A stretch of DNA of 10,713 bases, taken from Acidobacteriota bacterium (lineage in GTDB: Bacteria; Acidobacteriota; Blastocatellia; RBC074). The DNA is taken from positions 1 through 10,713 of the forward strand of contig JABFSD010000040.1 of the NCBI GenBank assembly GCA_013140935.1. Direction: 5' to 3'. Position numbers and translations under genes: made by a program. Below, one piece after another: positions 1 through 6,700 of the stretch. The stretch's first letter is position 1. Every line of letters begins with the position of its first letter. A model generated the notes under the pieces. It did no database searches. It was not told the origin of the DNA and saw only the letters and a list, made by a program, of their open reading frames with translations.

Positions 1-1
1 C

Positions 2-265
2 ATCGTGATTATGCACGCCCGCGACACCGTGCTGCCCGACGACCTGCCGATGTTCGGCGCTGAAGCTCCGCCGGCGGCGAGTTACAACTTCGATTCTTAC
101 CGCGAAGCCGCCGACGCTTACGAGCGCGAATACATCCAGCGCAAACTCGCCGAAGCCGAAGGCAACATCAGCCGCACCGCCGAACTGATGAACATTGATC
201 GCAGCCATCTTTATCGCCGCATGAAAGCTCTCGGCTTGCAGCGTCCGCCTGAGAATGGCACGTAG
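2..265 (+). CDS. Sigma-54-type response regulator, C-terminal Fis-like DNA-binding end (partial)
   Basis: This is the last 87 residues of a gene that begins before the window. The reading frame is open from base 2 to the TAG stop at 263-265. The segment HARDTVLPDDLP is typical of the junction after the AAA+ ATPase core of NtrC-family activators. It is followed by a linker and a Fis-type helix-turn-helix (AEAEGNISRTAELMNIDRSH, then LYRRMKALGL). The 'GNISRTAELMNIDRSHLYRRMKALG' pattern, here split, resembles NtrX-like regulators. Such proteins bind enhancer sites and activate sigma-54 RNA polymerase after phosphorylation by a partner kinase. The receiver and ATPase parts are outside the window, so the NtrX assignment is an inference from the tail only. 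The next gene, nadA, starts 144 bp downstream with its own promoter candidates, so co-transcription is not implied. Confidence 0.85.
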   Translation: MVIMHARDTVLPDDLPMFGAEAPPAASYNFDSYREAADAYEREYIQRKLAEAEGNISRTAELMNIDRSHLYRRMKALGLQRPPENGT

Positions 266-268
266 CGC

Positions 269-310
269 GGACTTCAGTCGGCGACCCGTTGGATGGACTT
301 TAGTCCGTCC
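269..310. repeat. Two small palindromes sharing GGACTTyAGTC (REP-like)
   Basis: GGACTTCAGTC (269-279) and GGACTTTAGTC (295-305) are direct copies 26 bp apart, and each is a small dyad. The second extends to a 20-bp imperfect palindrome at 291-310 (GGATGGACTTTAGTCCGTCC, one G:T pair). They lie just after the regulator stop codon. No clean T-tract follows, so a terminator role is weak. They look like REP-type intergenic repeats, but only a genome-wide count could show that. Confidence 0.4.
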
Positions 311-322
311 GAAAAAATCGTC

Positions 323-351
323 TTGCGCGTCATTCTTATGAACCCTAAACT
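323..351 (+). promoter_or_regulatory. Candidate nadA promoter
   Basis: TTGCGC (323-328) and TAAACT (346-351) are separated by 17 bp, which would start transcription near 358-360, inside or just before the palindrome at 360-378. The match is modest (3/6 and 4/6). A better -10 hexamer, TATATT, lies at 381-386 but has no convincing -35 at the right distance; if it is used, the palindrome would fall within the spacer. In either reading the palindrome overlaps the promoter. Confidence 0.4.
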
Positions 352-359
352 GCCGCGCA

Positions 360-378
360 TAGTGTCAAACGAACACTA
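360..378. promoter_or_regulatory. Palindromic operator candidate upstream of nadA
   Basis: TAGTGTCAAACGAACACTA is a perfect inverted repeat with 6-bp arms and a 7-nt centre, 31 bp before the nadA start codon. Its core, GTGT-N7-ACAC (362-376), recurs upstream of pncB at 9588-9602, the only other NAD-synthesis gene in the window. From memory, NrtR-family NAD regulators recognise lineage-variable palindromes with a common GT-N7-AC core, which fits. The identity of the regulator is inferred; NiaR or an unknown repressor are alternatives. Confidence 0.5.
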
Positions 379-409
379 ACTATATTCACCGCAATCACGA
401 AGGAGCATT

Positions 410-1546
410 ATGAGCAGCACCATTGCCAGTCCCGCCTTAACGCCGCAGGTCACGTTGAATCCCGGCGGCGTCAAAAAGATTCAAGACTATCTCACCTTGA
501 GCGAACAACAACTCGCTGATCGCATCGAACAAGCGCGCCACCAACTCGGCGACCGCGTAGTCATTCTCGGCCACCATTACCAACGCGATGACGTCGTCGC
601 GCACGCCGATTTCACAGGCGATTCATTCAAGCTCGCGCAACAGGCCAAGACGCGCCCGAACGCCGAAACCATCATTTTTGCAGGCGTACATTTTATGGCC
701 GAGTCCGCAGACATTCTGAGCGGCGCGCATCAAAAAGTAATTTTGCCTGATCTGGCAGCGGGCTGTTCGATGGCTGATATGGCGGGACTCGAACAAGTTG
801 AATCGGCTTGGGAACAACTCGCTGACTCAGGGATAACGTCGCTGTTGCCGATCACGTATATGAATTCGTCTGCCGCGATCAAAGCCTTTTGCGGCCAGCG
901 CGACGGCGTCGTATGCACTTCGTCGAACGCCGTGCCGCTCTTTGATTGGGCGCTCAAGCAACAAGAGCGATTGTTCTTCTTCCCCGACGAACATCTCGGT
1001 CGCAACACGGGCGTGAAATTCGGCATCGGTCTGGATGAGATGGCGGTGTGGGACCCGCGCTTGCCGTTGGGCGGCAATACCGTAGAGCAAATTCAGAAAG
1101 CGCGTTTGTATTTATGGAAAGGTTTTTGCTCCGTGCATGGGCGCTTTCTTCCGCGCCACGTTGATGACCGCCGCGCCGAGCATCCCGACCTCAAAGTTCT
1201 CGTACATCCCGAATGCCGCTACGAGGTCGTAGTGAAATCAGACTTGCACGGCTCGACGGAATACATCATCAAGACGATCAAGGAAGCTCCGGTTGGCAGC
1301 GAGTGGGCGGTGGGTACGGAACTCAATCTGGTCAATCGTCTGGCGAAGCAGAATCCTGACAAGTTCGTCACGCTGCTCGCGCCAGACCTGTGTATGTGCG
1401 CAACGATGTTTCGCATCTCGCCCGAAAACCTGTTGTGGTCGCTCGAAAATCTCGTCGCCGGTCACGTGGTCAACCAAATTAAAGTAGATGACGAAACGGC
1501 CAAGTGGGCTTTGGTCGCGCTCGACCGGATGCTCGATTTGCAATAA
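410..1546 (+). CDS. nadA: Quinolinate synthase A
   Basis: NadA condenses iminoaspartate with dihydroxyacetone phosphate to give quinolinate, the de novo precursor of NAD, using an oxygen-sensitive [4Fe-4S] cluster in the cytoplasm. The 378-residue product carries the family landmarks GHHYQRDDVV (from residue 54), FAGVHFMAESADIL, DLAAGCSMADMA, YMNSSAAIKAFCG, FFPDEHLGRNTG, HPECRYEVV and GTELNLVNRL. The likely cluster ligands are C119, C240 (in CSVHGRF) and C330 (in CMCATM). Their spacing (121 and 90 residues) matches the longer Bacillus-type enzyme (C110, C230, C320) rather than the shorter E. coli form. The start is supported by AAGGAG at 400-405, four bases before the ATG. No nadB or nadC is visible nearby. 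The promoter region holds a palindrome shared with pncB, suggesting joint NAD control. A strong bidirectional terminator follows the stop codon. Confidence 0.97.
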   Translation: MSSTIASPALTPQVTLNPGGVKKIQDYLTLSEQQLADRIEQARHQLGDRVVILGHHYQRDDVVAHADFTGDSFKLAQQAKTRPNAETIIFAGVHFMAESADILSGAHQKVILPDLAAGCSMADMAGLEQVESAWEQLADSGITSLLPITYMNSSAAIKAFCGQRDGVVCTSSNAVPLFDWALKQQERLFFFPDEHLGRNTGVKFGIGLDEMAVWDPRLPLGGNTVEQIQKARLYLWKGFCSVHGRFLPRHVDDRRAEHPDLKVLVHPECRYEVVVKSDLHGSTEYIIKTIKEAPVGSEWAVGTELNLVNRLAKQNPDKFVTLLAPDLCMCATMFRISPENLLWSLENLVAGHVVNQIKVDDETAKWALVALDRMLDLQ

Positions 1547-1553
1547 AAGACTC

Positions 1554-1627
1554 GCCCACGAAGCCGCACGAAGAAAACACGAAGAACTTTACTCATCTTC
1601 GTGTTTTCTTCGTGCGGCTTCGTGGGC
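1554..1627. terminator. 32-bp perfect-stem bidirectional terminator between nadA and the Rieske gene
   Basis: The arms 1554-1585 and 1596-1627 are perfect reverse complements (32 bp) around a 10-nt loop. T6 follows on the + strand at 1632-1637, and TCTTTTATT follows on the - strand. The hairpin sits 7 bp after the nadA stop and 9 bp from the Rieske stop, so it fills the convergent gap and can serve both genes. The arm is built from three CACGAAG units spaced 10-11 bp. The stem is unusually long for a simple terminator, so it may also be a copy of a dispersed repeat. Confidence 0.85.
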
Positions 1628-1636
1628 CAAGTTTTT

Positions 1637-1957
1637 TCAGACGCGGACGAAGACATCCCCGCCTTCGACTCTTACTTCATACGTCGCGATTTTCATGCTC
1701 GGCGCAGTTTCACTCTCACCAGTCAGCAAACAAAAATCGAACAAGTGAAAAGGACATAAAACCTTCGTCCCGGTGGGATCGAGAAAACCTTCGCCCAACG
1801 AAGCGCCGCGATGCGGGCAAAAGTCGTTGACCGCGCGAAACACTCCATCAACGTTGAAGAGCGCGATGTCTTGATCGCCGATAGCTACCGTCTTGCCGGT
1901 GCGCGGATGGATTTCTGTGATTGAAGCTACGCGATGAAATTGTGGTTCGTTCGTCAT
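1637..1957 (-). CDS. Small NirD-like Rieske [2Fe-2S] protein
   Basis: The predicted product is a 106-residue soluble protein. The two Rieske boxes are clear: C47-P-H49-RG and C68-PF-H71, which would bind one [2Fe-2S] cluster through two Cys and two His. The following text (LFDFCLLTGE, then YEVRVEGGDVFV) matches the small NirD/ferredoxin-like branch rather than membrane-bound cytochrome bc Rieske proteins; there is no signal peptide or membrane anchor. Such proteins act as electron carriers or as the small subunit of nitrite reductase or ring-hydroxylating systems. No oxygenase, nitrite reductase or reductase partner lies in the window, so the partner is unknown. I chose the ATG at 1955-1957 because the homologous region begins right after it; ribosome binding there is weak, and an in-frame ATG at 1988-1990 would add 11 residues. 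The stop codon overlaps the end of the T-tract of the upstream terminator. Confidence 0.85.
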   Translation of the reverse strand: MTNEPQFHRVASITEIHPRTGKTVAIGDQDIALFNVDGVFRAVNDFCPHRGASLGEGFLDPTGTKVLCPFHLFDFCLLTGESETAPSMKIATYEVRVEGGDVFVRV

Positions 1958-2023
1958 AGGGCGACGATTATGAAACGCGCTCGCAACCATTGCCAAATCT
2001 GCTACCTCGTCACAAAATGCGCG

Positions 2024-2118
2024 CGGCAAACCCTCTGCCGTGTTGTTCGAGCAAGCCGGTTGAACAACTCTCAGTGACGCGGTTTGCCAAAGCCGAAGTA
2101 ATGCGATGGCCTCGCATT
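2024..2118. repeat. Cluster of inverted repeats in the divergent Rieske/BON intergenic region
   Basis: Several dyads are packed between the two divergent genes: CGGCA-N7-TGCCG (2024-2040), GTTGTTC-N13-GAACAAC (2042-2068), AATGCGA-N5-TCGCATT (2100-2118), and an outer pair GGCAAACC (2025-2032) with GGTTTGCC (2081-2088). The last hairpin ends 30 bp before the BON gene's ribosome binding site. They could be operators or a folded leader. I could not identify convincing promoter hexamers here. Confidence 0.35.
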
Positions 2119-2161
2119 GCTCAAACATTCAACTTCAGAATTTTTAAAAGGAGACTCTGCT

Positions 2162-2482
2162 ATGAAGAAACTCATGCTTGCTTTGGGCAGCCTTGCGCTG
2201 CTTGCCACCTTCGCTTTCGCACAGGAGATGCAAAAGAAACCAGCAAAGGCGAAAAAGGCGATGCCTACCACTGACGCTGAAATTCAAAAGTGCATCGAGG
2301 AGCGTTTCGCCAATTCGGAAAGTATGAAAGGAAACCCGCCCAAAGTGACGGTCAGCGGCGGCGTAGCCACCATCACCGGCGAAGCCAAAAACGGCGGACA
2401 GAAAGGCGGGGCAACGCGCAGCGCCAAGTCGTGCGGTGCGAAAGAAGTCAAAAACGAAATGACCGTCGCGCCGAAAAAATAG
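2162..2482 (+). CDS. Secreted small BON-domain protein
   Basis: The product has 106 residues. Residues 1-20 form a classic Sec signal peptide (MKK, a hydrophobic core, then AFA before QE), so the mature protein should be periplasmic or lipid-associated. A short Lys/Ala-rich linker is followed by a single BON-like domain (about residues 36-103) with the typical alternation IQKCIEERF, PPKVTVSGGVATITGEAKN and KEVKNEMTV. BON domains are thought to bind phospholipids or help maintain the envelope, as in OsmY. Two cysteines (C44 and C91) could form a disulfide after export. The start at 2162 has AAGGAG at 2148-2153 with 8-nt spacing; an upstream in-frame ATG at 2117 would bury the signal peptide and is less likely. 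The gene appears monocistronic, with an intrinsic terminator right after it. The exact role is unknown. Confidence 0.85.
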   Translation: MKKLMLALGSLALLATFAFAQEMQKKPAKAKKAMPTTDAEIQKCIEERFANSESMKGNPPKVTVSGGVATITGEAKNGGQKGGATRSAKSCGAKEVKNEMTVAPKK

Positions 2483-2509
2483 TAATTTGCTTTGATTCGG
2501 AAGAGCGGT

Positions 2510-2551
2510 TGGGGGGCATCCGTTGCGACTCGGACGATGCCCCCCATTTTT
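2510..2551 (+). terminator. Intrinsic terminator after the BON-domain gene
   Basis: TGGGGGGCATC (2510-2520) pairs perfectly with GATGCCCCCCA (2536-2546) to give an 11-bp GC-rich stem. TTTTT follows at 2547-2551. It lies 28 bp past the BON stop codon. On the opposite strand there is no comparable T-tract, so it mainly serves the + strand. Confidence 0.88.
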
Positions 2552-2627
2552 GTCCCTGTTACTGAGAAATAGACACGAGCGGTACGAAGGTGGGAGTGTT
2601 TGGTGGAGAGAAAACTTACTCAAATGG

Positions 2628-3095
2628 TCAGGCGGTCAATGGAATCAACGGCACCAATACATCTTTTGATGATTCCACCGACCTCATATGCCGCTGACCA
2701 GTGGGGATCGGTCGTAACAGTTGCTGCATCACACCGAGCAACGTAGCGAAGTCTGTCGGCTTGCGCAGAAAAACATTCAATTGTGCATAAGCGCGTTCAT
2801 CGCCTTCGTCGGGTTCGTAAGCCGAACAACCGACAATCGGTACGCGCTCCATTCCGGGTAAGCGACGAATGTGCCGCGTCGCCGTTAAACCATCCATGCG
2901 CGGCAGCGCAATATCCATCAAGATCAAATCAGGCTGCGTGCGCGAAGCCTGCGTCACTGCGGCAATGCCGTCATAAGCGGTGACGGTGTTGAAGCCCGCG
3001 CCGCGTAACAGAATGCCGAGTACGGCCTGAATATCGGCGTTGTCATCGGCGATCAAAATCGTCTTCTTCCCGTTGCGTCTCTCTCTCATCACCAT
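2628..3095 (-). CDS. Stand-alone CheY-like response regulator receiver
   Basis: The 155-residue product is a single receiver domain (about residues 11-130) with no output domain. The expected active-site residues are present: acidic pair D17-D18 (in IADDNAD), phospho-acceptor D61 (in LILMDIALP), S91 in the Thr/Ser position, and K112 in the RKP motif. Phosphorylation would come from an unlinked histidine kinase, since none is in the window. The receiver is followed by an uncharacterised 25-residue tail (about 131-155) ending VPLIPLTA. The ATG at 3093-3095 is preceded by AAAGGG with about 9-nt spacing; a second ATG two codons in (3087-3089) is also possible. It is transcribed divergently from the receptor gene, across a long non-coding region. 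Its target process cannot be told from sequence. Confidence 0.9.
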   Translation of the reverse strand: MVMRERRNGKKTILIADDNADIQAVLGILLRGAGFNTVTAYDGIAAVTQASRTQPDLILMDIALPRMDGLTATRHIRRLPGMERVPIVGCSAYEPDEGDERAYAQLNVFLRKPTDFATLLGVMQQLLRPIPTGQRHMRSVESSKDVLVPLIPLTA

Positions 3096-3129
3096 TGCGT
3101 AAAACCCTTTCGCTACGGGGGAAGTAAAA

Positions 3130-3251
3130 CGGGATCATTCGTTTTCAGACGAGCCACGTCGCTCACCCCAGCGACGCTTTCTCGCAAACCGTCTGGCATC
3201 CCTTTCGCAAACGTCTTGCGAATCACCTCGTCTGAAAAACGAATAATCCCG
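3130..3251. repeat. Structured inverted-repeat element (possible ncRNA or MITE/REP unit)
   Basis: The outer arms 3130-3153 and 3227-3251 are reverse complements over about 24 bp, with one mismatch and one extra T. Inside are two further perfect hairpins: CGTCGCT-N6-AGCGACG (3157-3176) and TTCGCAA-N5-TTGCGAA (3204-3222). A direct repeat (TCGCAAACCGTCT, 3182-3194, and TCGCAAACGTCT, 3205-3216) lies in the centre. The whole unit would fold as a closed stem carrying two arms. No target-site duplication was seen. It could be a structured RNA, a repeat unit mobilised in trans, or a regulatory leader. Confidence 0.6.
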
Positions 3252-3547
3252 CGTCGCACAAGCTTCTGGCATCATCACCTGACGGCGTAAAGTGAGTTCA
3301 CACGTTCACGCATCCCAGCGGCCTTGCCTTGTACGTTTACCAGGTTGGCAACCGTTATGCCACGAACGATTTCATGTGAGAGAGTTTTTGATTAATGCGC
3401 TGGCACACCTGTGCCTATTGGCGAATCGGCGCATGCATTCGATTAAAAGTCGGCGATGACTAATTCGGCACAACTGTAAAAAGAAGTCTTGTTAGGAATT
3501 TCTACACGCTTGGCTATGTAAGTGTTACGCGGTAAGTTTGATAGGGC

Positions 3548-3575
3548 TTTGCTTTGGCTATGCGCTCAGTATAAT
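3548..3575 (+). promoter_or_regulatory. Promoter of the TonB-dependent receptor gene
   Basis: An exact TATAAT is present at 3570-3575, with TTTGCT at 3548-3553 as a 16-bp-spaced partial -35 box. Transcription would begin near 3582 and leave a leader of about 128 nt before the ATG at 3710. The palindrome GTAA-GTG-TTAC at 3518-3528 lies just upstream of the -35 and could be an activator or repressor site. Confidence 0.55.
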
Positions 3576-3610
3576 GGCGACGCTTTCAATAACACCACGC
3601 CATAACGATG

Positions 3611-3645
3611 GCCTCGCACAATGACGAAAGACTTTCAGACGAGGC
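3611..3645 (+). promoter_or_regulatory. Stem-loop in the receptor mRNA leader
   Basis: GCCTCG (3611-3616) pairs with CGAGGC (3640-3645), and inside it GAAA-GAC-TTTC (3626-3636) forms a short inner stem. The hairpin falls within the predicted 5' leader. Its right side contains TTTCAGACGAG (3633-3643), the same 11-mer as in the arms of the element at 3130-3251. The function is unknown. Confidence 0.35.
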
Positions 3646-3709
3646 TGCTGCAAGCTCGCTGGGCAACACCAACAACCATCTGCTTCACCGACTTTGGAGG
3701 TACACCTTG

Positions 3710-6700
3710 ATGTTTACTCGACGATTTGTTTTCGCTTTCACTTTCGCTTTCGCGCTGAGCCTAACGGCACTCGCACAGGAGTTTCGCGGCTCAATCAATG
3801 GACGCATCACCGACAACAGCGGCGCGGCAGTGTCGAATGCCACAGTCGTGGTCAGCAACATTGCCACGAATTCTTCCGCCAGTCTCACCACCGATGAGGG
3901 CGGAGCTTATACCGCGCTCTATTTGACGCCAGGCAATTACACCGTGTCGGTCGAAGCGAAAGGTTTCAAGAAGACCATAAGAAATAACATCGAAGTGCGC
4001 GTCGGCGACAAGCTCGCGCTCAACGTGCAACTCGAAGTCGGCGCGGTCAATGAGACGGTCAACATCACCACCGATGCGCCGTTGCTTGACACGAATACGG
4101 GTTCAGCGGGGCAAGTGATTGATCGTCGCCGCATTTCTGAATTGCCTCTGTCGGACGGCAATCCTTTCGTGTTGACGCGGCTCGCGCCGGGCATTGCTTA
4201 TACGGGCGATTTGCTGTTTTCGCGCCCGTTCGACAACGGTGGCACTTCGTCCATCGTGGCCGACGGCGCGCCGGGCGGGAATGAATTCACTTTGGACGGC
4301 ACACCGAATCAGGCCAGCGGTCGCCGCGTAGCCTTTGTGCCGCCAGCCGACGCCGTGCAGGAATTCAAAGTCGAGACGGCCAGCTTTGACGGTCAGCAAT
4401 CGCACACGGCGGGTGCGACCGTGAACGTGACGATGCGTGGCGGTGCGAATCAGTTTCACGGCACGGCGTATGAGTTCGTACGCAACGACATTCTTTCGGC
4501 GAATAACTTTTTCTCGAATTTCAACAAGCGTCCGCGTGACGTGACGCGCTATAACCGCTACGGCGGGACGTTTGGCGGGCCGGTGGTGTTGCCGAGCTTC
4601 GGCCAGGGCGGGAAGCCTTATTGGGTTGGACGCGATCGCAGCTTCTTTTTCTTCGCCTATGAAGGGCTGAAAGATTCGTTCCAGGAACCGGGTTCTTTCA
4701 CCGTGCCGACGCTGGCGATGCGGCAGGGCGATTTTTCGGCGTTGTTGCCGAGCATCGTGATTTATGACCCGGCAACGGCGCGACAAAACGGCGCGCGCGT
4801 CGAACGTTCGGCTTTTCCCGGTAATCGCATTCCAAGCAACCGCTTCAGCCCGATTGCGCTGAACTATCTCAAGTACTATCCCGAACCCAACACCGTCGTC
4901 ACTGACCCGTTGGGCACGAACAATTTTTTCAGCACCAATCCGCGCTCGGATAATTTCCATTCCGAGAGCATCCGCTTCGATCAGACCATCAGCGAGGCGC
5001 AGCGGTTTTTCGTGCGTTATTCGCAAAACAACCGGCGCGAAGCGCGCGGCAATTGGACGGGCGTCGTCAACGGCATTCGTCCGACGGGCAACTTTCTTTA
5101 CCGCATCAACAAGAGCGGCACGTTCGATCACATTTACAATCTGAGCGCTTCGACCGTGCTCAACACGCGCGTAGGTTATTCGCGCTTTGTCGAACGCAGC
5201 GACCGTCAGCATCAGGGCGAATTCAGTCCGGCGTCGTTAGGCTTCTCGCCAGCGGCGGCGGCTTTCTTTGGCGATGCTTCTTATTTGCCGCGCTTTGAAA
5301 TTGGCGGCGTTTCGGTGCTGGGTGATACGTTGGGCGATAACACGACTTTCAATATCTATTCGGTGCAACCAACGTTGACGCGTGTGACGGGCAATCACTC
5401 GTTCAAGATGGGTTACGACTTTCGCTCTTATCGCGAAAACAACCGACCCGCAGCGCACGCAGCAGGGCGTTACGATTTCGGTAACACCTATACGCGGCAA
5501 CTCGACACGTCGGCCAACGTGGCGGGCGGGCAGCAATTGGCGGCTTTCCTGTTGGGACAACCCACGGGCGGTTTGATTGATCGCAATACTTCGCGCTCAA
5601 ACCAGACGCTTTATAACGCGCCGTTCTTTCACGACGACTGGAAAGTGTCGCGCAAACTGACGCTCAATCTGGGGTTGCGATATGAATATGAAGGCGCAAC
5701 GACTGAGCGTTTTAATCGCAACGTGGCAGGATTTGACGCAACTGTCGCCAGCCCGGTCGAAGCGGCGGCCAAAGCGGTTTATGCTGCCAATCCGATACCC
5801 GAAGTCACCGCCGCCAATTTCAATGTCAAAGGCGGATTGCTCTTTACCACGGCGGACAACCGTTCGTTCTGGGACGCCGACAAAAACAACCTGCAACCGC
5901 GCGTAGGGCTGGCTTATCAACTGAGCGACAAGACCGTGTTGCGCGGCGGCTGGGGCGTTTACACCGTGCCGTTCATCATCAACGCCGTGAATCAGCCGGG
6001 CTTTTCGCAAGCGACCAACATCGTGCCGACGACGAATGTGGGGCTGAGTTTTCAGGCGACGCTGGCGAATTCGTTTCCGAACGGCGTAGACACGCCGCCG
6101 GGCGCGAGTCTGGGGCTGGCGACCTTCCTGGGCCGCGACATTACGTTTTTCCCTAATCAGATCAATAACCCGCAAACGCAACGCTTCACCGTTGGTGTGC
6201 AACGCGAAATACTGGGCAATTGGGTGGTCGAAGCGACCTATGTTGGCAATCGCGGTTATGATCTGACGACGGGCGCGTTTAATTTCGTCAATCCGATTCC
6301 GCGTCAATACTTGTCTACGAGCCAAACGCGCGACACGACGGTCATCAATTTTCTGGGGCAGAATTTCATCAATCCGTTTCGCAATCTGACGCCGTTCAGC
6401 GGCACGGGCTTTTTCACGAACGCCAACCAGTCGCGCGCGCAATTGTTGCGACCGTTCCCGCAATTCGGCGCGATCAATTCGATCCGCAACGACGGCACGA
6501 GCATTTATCATTCGGGCCAATTGCGCGCCGAGAAACGTTTCTCGAAAGGCTATTCGTTGCTGGCGGCTTATACCTGGTCGAAATATATCGAGCGGGTTTC
6601 GTTCCTCAACGACGTAGACGCTGATTTCGAGCGGCGCATCTCGCGCGACGACGTACCACATCGCGTTGTGGCGAGCGGCATTTATGAATTGCCTTTCGGC

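Larger units (their letters stand above)
3096..3607. other. 512-bp intergenic region between the receiver and receptor genes
   Basis: No credible ORF is present. The region holds the 122-bp structured inverted-repeat element (3130-3251), the small palindromes GGCACA-CC-TGTGCC (3402-3415) and GTAA-GTG-TTAC (3518-3528), and the receptor promoter (3548-3575). The 9-mer TCTGGCATC is present at 3192-3200 and again at 3265-3273. The stretch 3274-3401 shows nothing I can assign, and I see no tRNA or known riboswitch. Confidence 0.6.

Noticed and set aside
2..1546. Regulator tail and nadA as one operon
   Set aside because: A 144-bp gap with promoter candidates and a palindrome separates them, and there is no functional link between the two.
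1488..1830. Overlapping + strand frames running through the nadA terminator
   Set aside because: They translate the inverted repeat and the antisense of the Rieske gene; no ribosome site or recognisable protein.
1637..2128. Longer 163-residue form of the Rieske protein
   Set aside because: The extra N-terminal residues do not resemble the family and translate the intergenic inverted repeats; the domain begins at the ATG at 1957.
3130..3251. The structured element as a tRNA or known riboswitch
   Set aside because: No T-arm motif, anticodon arm geometry or recognised aptamer core could be seen, and the closing stem of about 24 bp is far too long for a tRNA acceptor.
3608..3709. Earlier in-frame ATG giving the receptor 34 extra residues
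   Set aside because: There is no ribosome site before it, the extension is hydrophilic and would bury the signal peptide, and the ATG at 3710 has GGAGG at good spacing.
4103..5212. Long 369-residue open frame on the - strand inside the receptor gene
   Set aside because: It is Arg/Ala/Val-rich low-information text opposite a well-supported coding frame and shows no domain motif; such antisense frames are common in GC-rich genes.
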